A stretch of 64,000 nt of DNA from Oligoflexia bacterium (GTDB taxonomy: Bacteria; Bdellovibrionota; Bacteriovoracia; Bacteriovoracales; Bacteriovoracaceae). The stretch spans positions 41,919 to 105,918 of the forward strand of contig JADGAN010000015.1 of NCBI GenBank assembly GCA_015231955.1, read 5' to 3'. Below, piece by piece: positions 1 to 9,081 of this stretch (position 1 is the first letter of the stretch; every line of letters starts with the position of its first letter). The position numbers and the translations under genes are program-made. Below the pieces are notes generated by a model. The model searched no databases. It was not told where the DNA came from and saw only the letters and a list, made by a program, of their open reading frames with translations.

Positions 1-1102
1 AATAATCACTTTTACCATCAGAAATAATTGTCTGATCTTCAGGAAAAAAAAAGATGTTTTCTATCGGTTTTGCATTACTATTGTGGGAATCGAAATCGTT
101 CAAACTAGTGTCGAGATTAAAAACAATAATCTGAGGTTTTGTTAGTGCAACGATGTCAAGTCTACTTCGGAAAAGTGGTGAGTATTCAATGGAAAAATTG
201 CTGTGAATTTGAATTTTGACGATATCAACAAGATGAGCTGGATTGCTATCTATAATGATAACTGAAGTGGCCGCAACCAGTAGATCATCTGATTTTGAAG
301 CGATCCAGGTTTCAATAGTGTCTTTACTTAAGCTATCAGCACAAACCTCATCCCATGGTTCTGGATAGGGTAATGACATAGTAGCACGACAGGAGTGATG
401 GAAGTAAGCTTTGCGATAATTGACGGCAGAGAATTTACATTGCGTATTTAAATATTCACTTAAAAAAGGTGATGAAAATTTTATCATACGCTGATTGGAA
501 TCAATTGCCAAATCAGTTTCTATATCGATTTTATCTGGCGTAATAGAAATTAATTTCACCGCTGAGTGGACATCACAAAGAAAAGAGAGCCCAGATGCAG
601 TTGCCATCTGAGGGTAAGCAATTTTTTGCTCAAAAACGATATAATTGATATCGATAAATGCTAGTTGTTCGATGGATTGCTTAAGCAGAGTAAAGTTGAC
701 TCCATGTGAAAGTACTGAAGAGTATCTTTCAAGTAATTCCTCATTGTCAAATACACCTACAATAAAGCAGTGTTTGAATAAAAAATGTTTTTTTAAGGAG
801 AGTAAAGTGGCAAAAAGCTCTTCTTCAGAACAGCAATCAGAAGCGATAATATCAAAATCAACATAGAGAATATGAGGGAAAATATTATAACTCCAATGAG
901 AAAAAAAAGCATGCAAAGATTTATTTTTAAAAGGATTGGTCATTTTTATAGTGATATCAACATTTTCTTGCTGTTGATTGCTGATGGGGTTCTTGGGAAG
1001 TGAGAAATTTTTTTGATAAGTTTGAACTATTCTTCCAAAAAAAGCATTATCTTTTCCGAGATAGAGTATGGAAATTGTGGATGCTTTTTGGTTGCTTTTC
1101 AA
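1..1102 (-). CDS. Partial signalling-type protein with degenerate receiver-like segments (3' end off window)
   Basis: An open frame of 367 codons runs on the minus strand from a TTG at 1102 to the window edge with no stop. An excellent ribosome-binding site (AGGGAGGTGACC) precedes the TTG, which fixes this non-ATG start. It lies 19 nt after the receiver-HD gene, so the two are probably co-transcribed. The product begins MKSNQKASTISILYLGKD. It has two stretches with the alternating hydrophobic-strand pattern of response-regulator receivers: around residues 75-140 (ILYVDFDIIASD...) and around 280-345 (SVIIIDSNPAHLVDIVK). Neither keeps a clean acidic pocket plus phospho-Asp plus Lys set. The middle part (about 170-240) is beta-rich and could be PilZ-like. 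I do not recognise a named family. The reading frame is certain; the domain reading is inference. Confidence 0.75.
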   Translation of the reverse strand, partial: MKSNQKASTISILYLGKDNAFFGRIVQTYQKNFSLPKNPISNQQQENVDITIKMTNPFKNKSLHAFFSHWSYNIFPHILYVDFDIIASDCCSEEELFATLLSLKKHFLFKHCFIVGVFDNEELLERYSSVLSHGVNFTLLKQSIEQLAFIDINYIVFEQKIAYPQMATASGLSFLCDVHSAVKLISITPDKIDIETDLAIDSNQRMIKFSSPFLSEYLNTQCKFSAVNYRKAYFHHSCRATMSLPYPEPWDEVCADSLSKDTIETWIASKSDDLLVAATSVIIIDSNPAHLVDIVKIQIHSNFSIEYSPLFRSRLDIVALTKPQIIVFNLDTSLNDFDSHNSNAKPIENIFFFPEDQTIISDGKSDY

Positions 1103-1121
1103 CGGTCACCTCCCTAGGGTA

Positions 1122-2498
1122 TTATTTTTGGTGATTTATAAAACATTTGCTTATGGCATCAATAAATTGTTGATGGCATTGCTTTTTTTCAGGAATGGAG
1201 TCGGGCAAGGAAAGGAGTAGTGCGAGTGATTTCTCTACATTAATTTCATGCTGAATCATAATATTGGCCATAGAATCGACCATGCCTACAAGTTGCGCCG
1301 GTGGGTATACTTTATGGAAGGAGGTATTTGCTATGAGGGAATCGGAGGCATTACTAATGTGGTGATTGGCCACAATGCTTTTGACTTCCTGTGGAATTTT
1401 AGAGCAGTTTTCAAGAAGCTTAGCACCTAGCTCTGTGTGCGTAGTATACTCTGCCTTAAGAGATTCAGGGATCTCCCATTTAGGCAATAACATGATGTTA
1501 GAGGATAATTTTATTTTACCAATATCATGGAGAAGTGCCCCCATAGAAATTTTGTAGATCAAATCCCATGTTTCCCATTGTAAAGATTTACAGGCAACAG
1601 TTGTAAGGAAAGAAACGAGAAAACTATGATAATAGAGCGAGTAAGATTTTTCTTGCAGTAGATCCAATTGTTCACTCAAAAACTTATCTTTCTTTACTAG
1701 TGAAAACATATTTTGACAAATTGTCTCACACTCTGCAACCAAAAAGGGATTTAGACCGCTGGCATGAACCTCCTCAATAAATTTTACGGAGAGATTTTGC
1801 ATGGTTTTTACTTTAGTGATAGCAGGGATATTGGGAAGAGATTGGAACTTTTCTACTAAGCTATTCAAATAGCTCAAGTAGGTAACTCGATCCTTGGTTT
1901 TAAAATAAAGATACTCAAATTTTTTTTGATTAACAGTAGCGATGTAATCAAAATCAATAATTTCATGCTTAGAGAATACTTTTTGATACTGATTTTTGTT
2001 GATTCGAAAATAGAAATCAAAAATAGCATAATCGTTTGCTATCAAATCATTGAGGGCAATACGTGTGAATTTTTCGTCATTAATCTCTTCCATAGGAGAG
2101 AGTGCTGTTTTAGTAACCTTTTGGACAACAGCTTGCTCACACTGCAGATATGGCAGTAGTTCGGACAGGATAAAAGGTTTGGGTAAGATATGTGAAATTC
2201 CTATGTTAAGGAGATCATTGGTGGTTAACATAAGCTGGACTAAAATAGAAGGATCACTTATGGTGAAAATTATTTTTGTAGCGGGAGAATTTAATTTCAT
2301 ATATTTAACAACTGAAAGCGAGGGGTGATCTGTTGTGGCAACATCAATGATGGCAAAATCAAATTTACATTGAGAGAGTTTTATCTGAGCATTTTGGCCT
2401 GTCTGTGCAGTATCGATATGCTCACAAAAAGGAGTTAGTGCCGCGGACATTTTTTCTAGATATGCTAGATCAGGATCAATAAGAATTATTTTAAACAT
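1122..2498 (-). CDS. Response regulator with C-terminal HD-type output domain (degenerate HD-GYP)
   Basis: The product has 458 residues. The N-terminal 120 residues are a receiver domain: acidic residues D8 and D10, phospho-acceptor D52 in AIIDVA, and the conserved lysine in ILPKPF. A middle helical region of about 150 residues follows. The C-terminus holds an HD hydrolase core with GALLHDIGKIKLS followed by HTELGAKLLE and an ANHH motif. In canonical HD-GYP phosphodiesterases the ANHH position is followed by E, DGxGYP. Here ISNASDS replaces it, so cyclic-di-GMP hydrolysis is doubtful and the domain may be an HDOD-like or non-catalytic relative. The 5' region has an upstream G-rich site (GCGGGGTAA) before the ATG. 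It precedes the partial gene at the window edge by 19 nt, suggesting a two-gene signalling operon. Confidence 0.85.
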   Translation of the reverse strand: MFKIILIDPDLAYLEKMSAALTPFCEHIDTAQTGQNAQIKLSQCKFDFAIIDVATTDHPSLSVVKYMKLNSPATKIIFTISDPSILVQLMLTTNDLLNIGISHILPKPFILSELLPYLQCEQAVVQKVTKTALSPMEEINDEKFTRIALNDLIANDYAIFDFYFRINKNQYQKVFSKHEIIDFDYIATVNQKKFEYLYFKTKDRVTYLSYLNSLVEKFQSLPNIPAITKVKTMQNLSVKFIEEVHASGLNPFLVAECETICQNMFSLVKKDKFLSEQLDLLQEKSYSLYYHSFLVSFLTTVACKSLQWETWDLIYKISMGALLHDIGKIKLSSNIMLLPKWEIPESLKAEYTTHTELGAKLLENCSKIPQEVKSIVANHHISNASDSLIANTSFHKVYPPAQLVGMVDSMANIMIQHEINVEKSLALLLSLPDSIPEKKQCHQQFIDAISKCFINHQK

Positions 2499-2655
2499 AA
2501 TTACCCCGCTATTAACTTACTATTGTTGTTACTTAATTATTATATTTATTGTTCGCTATCAATTAGCGGAATAAATGAAGAGAGGCCTTAGCATTAGCAA
2601 TGATTTACCCAAGGGGAAAAATGATCAATAGACTGCTAGGACATTAAAAATTTGT
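2499..2655. other. Intergenic region upstream of the receiver-HD gene
   Basis: This AT-rich spacer lies between the mobile element and the receiver-HD start. It contains a short hairpin CGCTA-n5-TAGCG around 2554-2568 and AT-rich stretches that could serve as a promoter for the minus-strand gene. I see no ORF with a ribosome-binding site. Confidence 0.4.
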
Positions 2656-2761
2656 GTAACTGCTCACACCCTTCAGCCATCTACCCTCTACCGGATGCTG
2701 AAAGTTGCTTAGCTAACAGCATTTGGTTGAGAGGTGAAGGTTGAGGGGTGTGAGCAGTTAC
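2656..2761. mobile_element. 106-bp MITE-like element, copy 1 (IS66-type ends)
   Basis: The element begins GTAACTGCTCACACCC and ends with the exact reverse complement (16-bp perfect terminal inverted repeats, with the pairing continuing imperfectly inward). It is flanked on both sides by the 8-bp direct repeat AAATTTGT (2648-2655 and 2762-2769), a target-site duplication. The reverse complement of the copy at 23847-23952 is identical to it over all 106 bp. No ORF for a transposase fits inside. The GTAA tip and 8-bp duplication match what is known of the IS66 family, so it is likely a non-autonomous derivative moved by an IS66-type transposase encoded elsewhere. It provides the last base of the final codon and the TAA stop of pncB. 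Confidence 0.93.
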
Positions 2762-4209
2762 AAATTTGTTTGGATGGTTTCGATGAGACTCTTTTTGAGA
2801 TCCCAAAGGCGAGCGGAGAGATCGACATAATAGTTGTGAGGATTTTCCTGTCGTAAAATCTCCTCCCAAAATAGAGAGATCTGGTATTTACAGCGATCGC
2901 GAATATCCTCAATAGGTGGTGAATTGTAGACGCATTCACCTTTGCTGAATATCTTGATTTTAAGTTTTTCTGCACGGAAGTTACTTAAAGTTTTCTTTTT
3001 CCAAGTATGAATGGGATCAAAAATTTCATAAGTGGTGTAGCGATCTATCTCTTCATCAAAAAAGGAGATCACATCGGCCAGTGCTTTGTTGCTTTGTTTG
3101 TCATAAATTCTCCAAGTTTCCTTAAAACCTGGAGTGGTGATTTTTGCAATATTTTCACTAACTTTGATTTTGGGAATAATAGGAGAGGAGTGATCATTTT
3201 GGATTGCTACCAATTTGTAGACACCATCAAAAACAGGAGAAGATTTTGAGGTAATGAGACGCTCTCCGACTCCAAAGATATCAATGGCATGCTCTTGAGT
3301 GACAAAATCTTTGATAAGCACTTCGTCGAGGGAGTTGGATGCCAAAATTTTACAATCGCTAAGGCCAGCATTATCAAGCAATTTTCTGCATGCTTTAGAG
3401 AGATAAGCAATGTCGCCACTGTCAATACGGATTCCGCGTGGACGAAATCCCTTGGGCAAAAGTTCATTGTTTGCAACTTTAATGACGTTGGGGATACCGG
3501 ACTTTAGTACATCGTAAGTGTCGACCAAGAAGGTGCAATTGTTAGGATAAGTTCTTGCGTAAGCAAGAAATGCCTCATATTCGCAGGGAAATGTTTGAAT
3601 CCAACTATGTGCCATGGTTCCGTAGAGAGGAATATTAAACTCCTTGGCGGCCAAAGCACAAGATGTTCCAATGCAACCACCAATATAGGCCGAGCGTGCT
3701 CCAAAGATGGCGGCATCGACCCCATGGGCCCGGCGAGTTCCAAACTCGATAACATGACGCCCTTTCGCAGCACGGACGATGCGACTCGCCTTAGTGGCGA
3801 TAAGCGATTGATGGTTAATAGAGAGTAAAACCATGGTTTCGATCAATTGTGCTTCAATGATAGGCCCAACGACAGTAACAATAGGTTCATAGGGAAAGAT
3901 AGGTGTCCCTTCTGGAATGGCCCATATATCGCAAGAGAATTTAAAATTTTTAAGGTAGGTGAGAAATTTTTCGCTGAAAATTTTTTTCTCACGAAGATAC
4001 TCAATATCTTCAACAGAGAATTGTAAATTTTTAATATAAGCAATTAACTGCTCTAGGCCCGCCATAATGGCAAAGCCACCACCGTCTGGGATCGTGCGGA
4101 AAAACATATCAAAATAGGCAATTTGCTGGGAGAGGTGATTCTCAAGATAACCATTGGCCATAGTTATTTCATAAAAATCAGTGAGTAGGGATAGGTTTTT
4201 GTTATTCAT
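2758..4209 (-). CDS. pncB: Nicotinate phosphoribosyltransferase
   Basis: The enzyme converts nicotinate and PRPP to nicotinate mononucleotide in cytoplasmic NAD salvage. The N-terminus NLSLLTDFYEITMANGY is a hallmark of the family, as are FEFGTRRAHG-type (here VIEFGTRRAHGVD), the central IRIDSGD motif and the phosphate-binding IFGVGERL. About 483 residues is the usual length for the long bacterial form. A GTG three codons upstream is possible, but the ATG at 4209 is preferred. That ATG overlaps the 3' end of the nicotinamidase gene by 8 nt, so the two are translationally coupled. The 3' end abuts a 106-bp mobile element inserted at the stop codon. Before insertion the frame would have ended ...TNF-stop; now it ends ...TNL-stop, so function should be unaffected. 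Confidence 0.93.
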   Translation of the reverse strand: MNNKNLSLLTDFYEITMANGYLENHLSQQIAYFDMFFRTIPDGGGFAIMAGLEQLIAYIKNLQFSVEDIEYLREKKIFSEKFLTYLKNFKFSCDIWAIPEGTPIFPYEPIVTVVGPIIEAQLIETMVLLSINHQSLIATKASRIVRAAKGRHVIEFGTRRAHGVDAAIFGARSAYIGGCIGTSCALAAKEFNIPLYGTMAHSWIQTFPCEYEAFLAYARTYPNNCTFLVDTYDVLKSGIPNVIKVANNELLPKGFRPRGIRIDSGDIAYLSKACRKLLDNAGLSDCKILASNSLDEVLIKDFVTQEHAIDIFGVGERLITSKSSPVFDGVYKLVAIQNDHSSPIIPKIKVSENIAKITTPGFKETWRIYDKQSNKALADVISFFDEEIDRYTTYEIFDPIHTWKKKTLSNFRAEKLKIKIFSKGECVYNSPPIEDIRDRCKYQISLFWEEILRQENPHNYYVDLSARLWDLKKSLIETIQTNL

Positions 4210-4885
4210 GGGAGTCACTGATCGATTTTACAATTTTAATGCCATTATTAAGTAAGTTATAAATGGAAATTATATTCATAAGATCTCCATTATGAAGCTC
4301 GTAATCATAGGTCTCTACGGCATTTAAAGGAACATAAACATTGATGCGTCGGTTTTGATAATTAAACCAGGTTTTAAGCGACAATGCAAACTGTTCAATA
4401 CAAATGTCAGTGCAGTCGCCAATGATAATGAAGTTTTCTATGGTATGATTTTGAGAGAGCCACTCTTTGAATTTGTTTTCATGAAAAGCGTTAGTAGAGC
4501 TTTTTTCAATCAAAAGGTAAGGGCCTTCGTTTTTGACTTCTTGGACTATTTCGCTCTCATATGTTCCTACCTTGCAGTGAGCAGGATATATATCAAATTC
4601 GGGAGAGTCTTTGTCGTGAGCATCAGCAAATGCAATCGAAGGAATATTGGCATGCTTACAGATTTGTTGAATTTTTACGATTTCAGGGATAATTGCAGTA
4701 ATGCGTGGGCTGCTGAGTGCTCCTTCGCGAGCAAAACCGTTGACCATATCAACAATAATGAGTGCGCTTTTAGAGCGATTAAGGTAATTGATGTTTAAAA
4801 TGGGTAGTGATTGCAATTTTTCATTGATGTTTTTAAGAGTAATAATGCTTTTTTGGTAGAATTCTTCTTGATGGTTGATTTTCAT
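4202..4885 (-). CDS. pncA: Nicotinamidase / isochorismatase-family hydrolase
   Basis: The protein belongs to the cysteine-hydrolase (isochorismatase) family. The aspartate of the triad is in ALIIVDMVNGF, the lysine in LLIEKSSTNAF, and the nucleophile cysteine in GDCTDICIEQFA. A family-typical metal-binding region may lie in FADAHDKDSPEFDIYPAHC. The start at 4885 (MKINHQEEF) is chosen because GAAGGAG precedes it; an upstream in-frame ATG lacks such a site. It is the first gene of a two-gene unit with pncB. Together they deamidate nicotinamide to nicotinate and then make nicotinate mononucleotide, which makes nicotinamidase the best specific assignment. About 227 residues is slightly longer than E. 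coli PncA because of an N-terminal helix. Confidence 0.85.
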   Translation of the reverse strand: MKINHQEEFYQKSIITLKNINEKLQSLPILNINYLNRSKSALIIVDMVNGFAREGALSSPRITAIIPEIVKIQQICKHANIPSIAFADAHDKDSPEFDIYPAHCKVGTYESEIVQEVKNEGPYLLIEKSSTNAFHENKFKEWLSQNHTIENFIIIGDCTDICIEQFALSLKTWFNYQNRRINVYVPLNAVETYDYELHNGDLMNIISIYNLLNNGIKIVKSISDSHE

Positions 4886-5063
4886 GTTGTTGCATCTCCT
4901 TCGAGTAAAAAACACAATAAAGCAGATAGTTTTTTAATATCATCCCTCTTTTTTTAGTAAACGGAGGATCAATTTTTCTTATTATGTATTAACAAAAAAT
5001 TATTGAAAAATATCGTGAAAAATCATTAAACTCTAGTTAAATACATCTAGGGAGAATGGATTT
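4886..5063. promoter_or_regulatory. Divergent promoter region between pncA and sucA
   Basis: This 180-bp AT-rich spacer between divergent operons must hold both promoters. A strong ribosome-binding site (GGGAG) precedes the sucA ATG at 5064. I see no clear operator or riboswitch. Confidence 0.45.
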
Positions 5064-7832
5064 ATGAGTTATACACAACTAAATGAATTGCTTGTCAGTA
5101 ATCCTCAATACCTTGAATCTCTTTATGATCAATATGCCACCAATCCTAATGAACTAAGCGCAAATTGGCGTGACTTCTTTGCATATCTTGATCATAGGCC
5201 TATGGGAGGAGGGCCATCTGTACTTACAGCACCTGTTGTATCTACTAGTAGTGAGAATGAGAACATATCCTTAAAAGAGTTTCAGGTGCTGCAATTGATT
5301 TACTCCTACAGAAGTAGGGGGCATTATATTACTAAAACTAATCCCATTAGACCTCGCAAAGATCGAAATCCAGTGTTGTCACTAGAGGAACATGGTCTAA
5401 GCGCGAATGATCTTGATGTGGAGTTTCGTGCTGGAGAGTTTCTAAATCTAGGAAGAACGACCCTTCGTGCTATTATAGAGAGATTAAAAAAAATCTATTG
5501 TCAGAACATTGGACTCGAGTGCATGCATATGCATCGGGTGGAGATGCGGAGGTGGCTTAGAGATAAATTTGAAAATCGTGAGATCAACTACTCTGTTGAA
5601 AAGAAAAAGCGCATTCTTTTGAAGTTAAATGAGGCCTCTATTTTTGAAAATTTTTTACATACAAAATTTGTAGGACAAAAAAGATTTTCTTTAGAGGGCG
5701 GGGAAAATGCTATTCCTGCTCTCGATGCGATCATCGGGATGGCCGCAGAGTTTGGTACAAAAGAGGTGGTATTGGGAATGACTCATAGAGGACGCCTTAA
5801 TGTTTTGGCCAATGTCATGGGGAAAACTTATGAATATATTTTCAAAGAGTTTGAAGGAAATATTGAAACTACTTTTGGCATGGGACATGGAGATGTCAAA
5901 TATCATCTTGGTTATACCAGCAATTATCGGACTGCAAATGGCAAAGAGGTAACTTTGCGTTTACTTCCGAATCCCTCGCACCTAGAGGCCGTGGGTCCTG
6001 TCGTCCTAGGGTTTGCTCGAGGGCTAGGTGATCTTCGCTATGAGCGCAAACGATCACTGGTTCTACCTTTGTTAATCCATGGAGACGCCTCTTTGGCCGG
6101 ACAGGGCGTAGTCTATGAAAGTATTCAAATGGCCCGGCTGCTTGGTTGTCACGTTGGAGGCACCATCCACTTTATTATTAATAATCAAATTGGGTTTACT
6201 ACCGATTTTGATGAAGCACGCTCTTCTCACTATTGCACAGGAATTGCCAAAGTAATCGATGTACCAGTTATCCATGTGAATGGTGATGATGCTGAATCTG
6301 TTATATATGCGGTTGAGCTAGCAACTGAATTTAGGCAAAAATTTGGAGAGGATATTTTTATCGATATGCTCTGTTATCGTAAACATGGGCATAATGAAGG
6401 CGATGAACCTAAGTATACACAACCAGAACTCTACGACTTAATCAAGTCCCACCCTGATCCACGTTCGATTTATATCAAAAAATTGCAAGAGGAGGGTGGG
6501 ACGATTGATGCTTCGATTATGACTACCATGGAGAAAAGCTATAAAGAATTGTTAAATTCGCGCTTGAATTTAATGGAAGAGAATCAAATTAAGTATGAAC
6601 CAAGTAAATATGATCCCGATTGGGAAATTTTTTCTCGGGGAGATAGAATCGATTTTGAGAGTCGCGAGCTTGCAAAGACTGCGATATCAAAGGAGCAATT
6701 TAAGTTCTTGTCAGAACATATAAGTACACTTCCTCAGGGACTAACTGCCATTCCTAAAGCACAGAAAATTTTTGAGCAACGTCAAGAGTTCTTAAAGGGA
6801 GGCAAGTGTGATTGGGCCATGGGAGAATTGCTGGCCTATGCTTCTCTTGCAAGCGAAGGCGCCAATATTCGCTTAAGTGGCCAAGATAGTGTGCGTGGAA
6901 CTTTTTCTCATCGCCATGCTAGTGTTTACGATGTAAAGAATAAAAATTTTTACTCTCTATTGGATTCCTTTAAAGGAAAGAAAGGATTTGTTAATATCTA
7001 TAACTCACTACTGTCAGAATATGCAGTTTTAGGGTATGAGTACGGTTATTCTTTGGTTGATCCTCAGAGCTTGGCCATTTGGGAAGCGCAGTTTGGGGAT
7101 TTTACCAATGGTGCTCAAATTATCATTGATCAATTCATCTCCTCTGCTGAGACTAAATGGAAACGTGGCAGTGCGATTGTTTTGCTGCTTCCCCATGGGT
7201 ATGAAGGACAGGGACCGGAACACTCTAGTGGACGACCAGAGCGCTTTCTACAACTTTGTGCTGAAAACAATATGATTGTTGCAAATTGCACTACACCGGC
7301 AAATCTTTTTCATATTCTAAGAAGACAACTCCATTGGAGATTTCGAAAACCGCTTGTACTATTTACACCAAAATCGCTGTTAAGACTTCCGGCCTGTGTT
7401 TCTTCTATAGATGATTTTGTGAATGGAAGTTTTGCGCATGTAATTGATCATCAGATGCCGCCTTCTCAAAAAATTTCCGAGATAAAAAAATTGGTTCTTT
7501 GTAGTGGAAGAGTTTACTATGATCTAGTACCGCAAGTGGAAAAAGATACTGCAATTGTGCGTATTGAGCAGCTGCACCCCTTTCCTAGAAATCAGGTGAG
7601 TAAAATTTTAGAACGCTATAGAGATGTAAAGCGAGTGATGTGGGTGCAAGAGGAACCACGAAACATGGGAGCATACACTTATCTTGTAACTCATGAGGAA
7701 TCAGCAGATCTTTTAAGCGCAGTAAACATGGAATACGTTGGAAGGGCAACCGCTGCTTCTCCGGCAACAGGGTATTATCGTGCACATGTGAGTGAATTAG
7801 AGGCGATCTTTAAGCAAGTGAGGGACGTGTGA
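5064..7832 (+). CDS. sucA: 2-oxoglutarate dehydrogenase E1 component
   Basis: This is the thiamine-diphosphate decarboxylase subunit of the TCA-cycle 2-oxoglutarate dehydrogenase complex, 922 residues, which is full length. The N-terminal helix [24 protein letters not shown] is the family's E2-binding segment. The ThDP-binding core is visible as [14 protein letters not shown], the [15 protein letters not shown] stretch, and INNQIGFTT. The transketolase-like C-terminal half contains RGTFSHRHA and [23 protein letters not shown] site precedes the ATG. Its stop overlaps the GTG start of odhB by 4 nt, so E1 and E2 are translationally coupled. Everything expected for the family is present and nothing appears truncated. 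Confidence 0.97.
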   Translation: MSYTQLNELLVSNPQYLESLYDQYATNPNELSANWRDFFAYLDHRPMGGGPSVLTAPVVSTSSENENISLKEFQVLQLIYSYRSRGHYITKTNPIRPRKDRNPVLSLEEHGLSANDLDVEFRAGEFLNLGRTTLRAIIERLKKIYCQNIGLECMHMHRVEMRRWLRDKFENREINYSVEKKKRILLKLNEASIFENFLHTKFVGQKRFSLEGGENAIPALDAIIGMAAEFGTKEVVLGMTHRGRLNVLANVMGKTYEYIFKEFEGNIETTFGMGHGDVKYHLGYTSNYRTANGKEVTLRLLPNPSHLEAVGPVVLGFARGLGDLRYERKRSLVLPLLIHGDASLAGQGVVYESIQMARLLGCHVGGTIHFIINNQIGFTTDFDEARSSHYCTGIAKVIDVPVIHVNGDDAESVIYAVELATEFRQKFGEDIFIDMLCYRKHGHNEGDEPKYTQPELYDLIKSHPDPRSIYIKKLQEEGGTIDASIMTTMEKSYKELLNSRLNLMEENQIKYEPSKYDPDWEIFSRGDRIDFESRELAKTAISKEQFKFLSEHISTLPQGLTAIPKAQKIFEQRQEFLKGGKCDWAMGELLAYASLASEGANIRLSGQDSVRGTFSHRHASVYDVKNKNFYSLLDSFKGKKGFVNIYNSLLSEYAVLGYEYGYSLVDPQSLAIWEAQFGDFTNGAQIIIDQFISSAETKWKRGSAIVLLLPHGYEGQGPEHSSGRPERFLQLCAENNMIVANCTTPANLFHILRRQLHWRFRKPLVLFTPKSLLRLPACVSSIDDFVNGSFAHVIDHQMPPSQKISEIKKLVLCSGRVYYDLVPQVEKDTAIVRIEQLHPFPRNQVSKILERYRDVKRVMWVQEEPRNMGAYTYLVTHEESADLLSAVNMEYVGRATAASPATGYYRAHVSELEAIFKQVRDV

Positions 7833-9052
7833 AAATAGAAATTTTAGTACCTAGAATTGGGGAATCGATTAATGAAGTGGTCATCGGAGAGTTGAAGAAA
7901 AAATCGGGTGACTATGTAGAGGTTGATGAAGAGTTACTGGAGGTTGAATCGGAAAAGGCCACACTGCCAGTTGTGGCAACTAAAGCAGGAAGAGTGCATT
8001 ACTTAGTAGAGCAAGGAGATACTTTAAAAATTGGTGATAAGATTGCTGAGATCGAGGTTGGCGCCGAGGCCACGACATCCCAACAAAAGGCGGTTCCAGT
8101 AGCGTCAGTAGCTCCAGTTGCCCCTGTAGCTGTAAGCGCAGTGGAGGAGTGCGCTCAAGATTGTGGCGGTTGTCCTGGAAGTGTTTGTACTCCAGTTTTT
8201 GCTTCACCAGCAGCAGCAAAAATTTTGCGGGAAAAAAATATTGATTTGGAAAAAGTTCCATTAGCGCTGGGTAGTGGCCGCAAAGGAATGATCACCAAGG
8301 AAGATGCTCTCAAGATGACTCCGAACTCGAGTAGTAGTGAAGTAATAAGTGGCAGAAGTGTTGAAAGAAAAAAGATGACACTTCTTCGGCGAACCATTGC
8401 TAAGCGATTATTAGAGGTGAAAAATTCTACAGCGATGCTCACCTCCTTTAATGAGGTGGACATGTCTCGAGTTGTAACATTAAGAAAGGTGTTTAAAGAG
8501 TCGTTTGAGAAGAAATATGGAGTCTCCTTGGGTTATATGTCTTTCTTTGCAAAAGCTTGTGCGGAAGTTTTAAAAGAGATTCCTGAAATCAATGCAATGA
8601 TTGACGGTGAAGAAATTGTTTATCATCATTATGTAGATATGGGGATCGCTGTTTCTACACCAAGGGGATTAGTCGTTCCTGTAGTTCGGGATACACAGAT
8701 ATTGGCCATTCCAGAGATTGAACAGGGAATTTCTAAACTTGCACAAAAAGCTCGTGAAGGAAAAATTACCCCTGATGAAATGAAAGGTGGAACATTTACC
8801 ATTACTAATGGGGGTGTTTTCGGATCGATGCTTTCAACGCCACTCTTAAACGCTCCTCAAGTGGGAATTTTGGGAATGCACTCTATTACAGATCGCGCAG
8901 TGGTGGTTGAGGGTCAAGTTGTGGTACGGCCCATGATGTATTTGGCACTCTCTTATGATCATCGTTTGGTTGATGGCAAAGAGGCAGTGACCTTTTTAAA
9001 ACGTGTGAAAGAGTATATTGAAAATCCAGAAAGGTTGTTAATAGCGATTTAA
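7829..9052 (+). CDS. sucB: Dihydrolipoyllysine-residue succinyltransferase (E2), with Cys-rich linker
   Basis: This is the E2 core of the 2-oxoglutarate dehydrogenase complex, 407 residues, starting at GTG. Residues 1-75 are a single lipoyl domain with the modified lysine K43 in [11 protein letters not shown]. An Ala/Val/Pro-rich flexible linker follows, then a peripheral subunit-binding domain ([14 protein letters not shown]...[12 protein letters not shown]) and the acyltransferase domain ending in the catalytic [15 protein letters not shown]. The linker is unusual because it contains four closely spaced cysteines (C108, C112, C115, C120) in [15 protein letters not shown] know of no such motif as a standard part of E2 proteins. 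It could bind a metal or form disulfides, which is inference. Gene order sucA-sucB-lpdA supports the assignment. Confidence 0.95.
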   Translation: MKIEILVPRIGESINEVVIGELKKKSGDYVEVDEELLEVESEKATLPVVATKAGRVHYLVEQGDTLKIGDKIAEIEVGAEATTSQQKAVPVASVAPVAPVAVSAVEECAQDCGGCPGSVCTPVFASPAAAKILREKNIDLEKVPLALGSGRKGMITKEDALKMTPNSSSSEVISGRSVERKKMTLLRRTIAKRLLEVKNSTAMLTSFNEVDMSRVVTLRKVFKESFEKKYGVSLGYMSFFAKACAEVLKEIPEINAMIDGEEIVYHHYVDMGIAVSTPRGLVVPVVRDTQILAIPEIEQGISKLAQKAREGKITPDEMKGGTFTITNGGVFGSMLSTPLLNAPQVGILGMHSITDRAVVVEGQVVVRPMMYLALSYDHRLVDGKEAVTFLKRVKEYIENPERLLIAI

Positions 9053-9081
9053 GCTAAATTTTTAAGTGAAGGGAATAAACG

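Noticed and set aside
4355..4798. 147-codon plus-strand open frame antisense to the nicotinamidase gene
   Set aside because: No ribosome-binding site and no protein-like composition; it mirrors the coding constraint of the real minus-strand gene.
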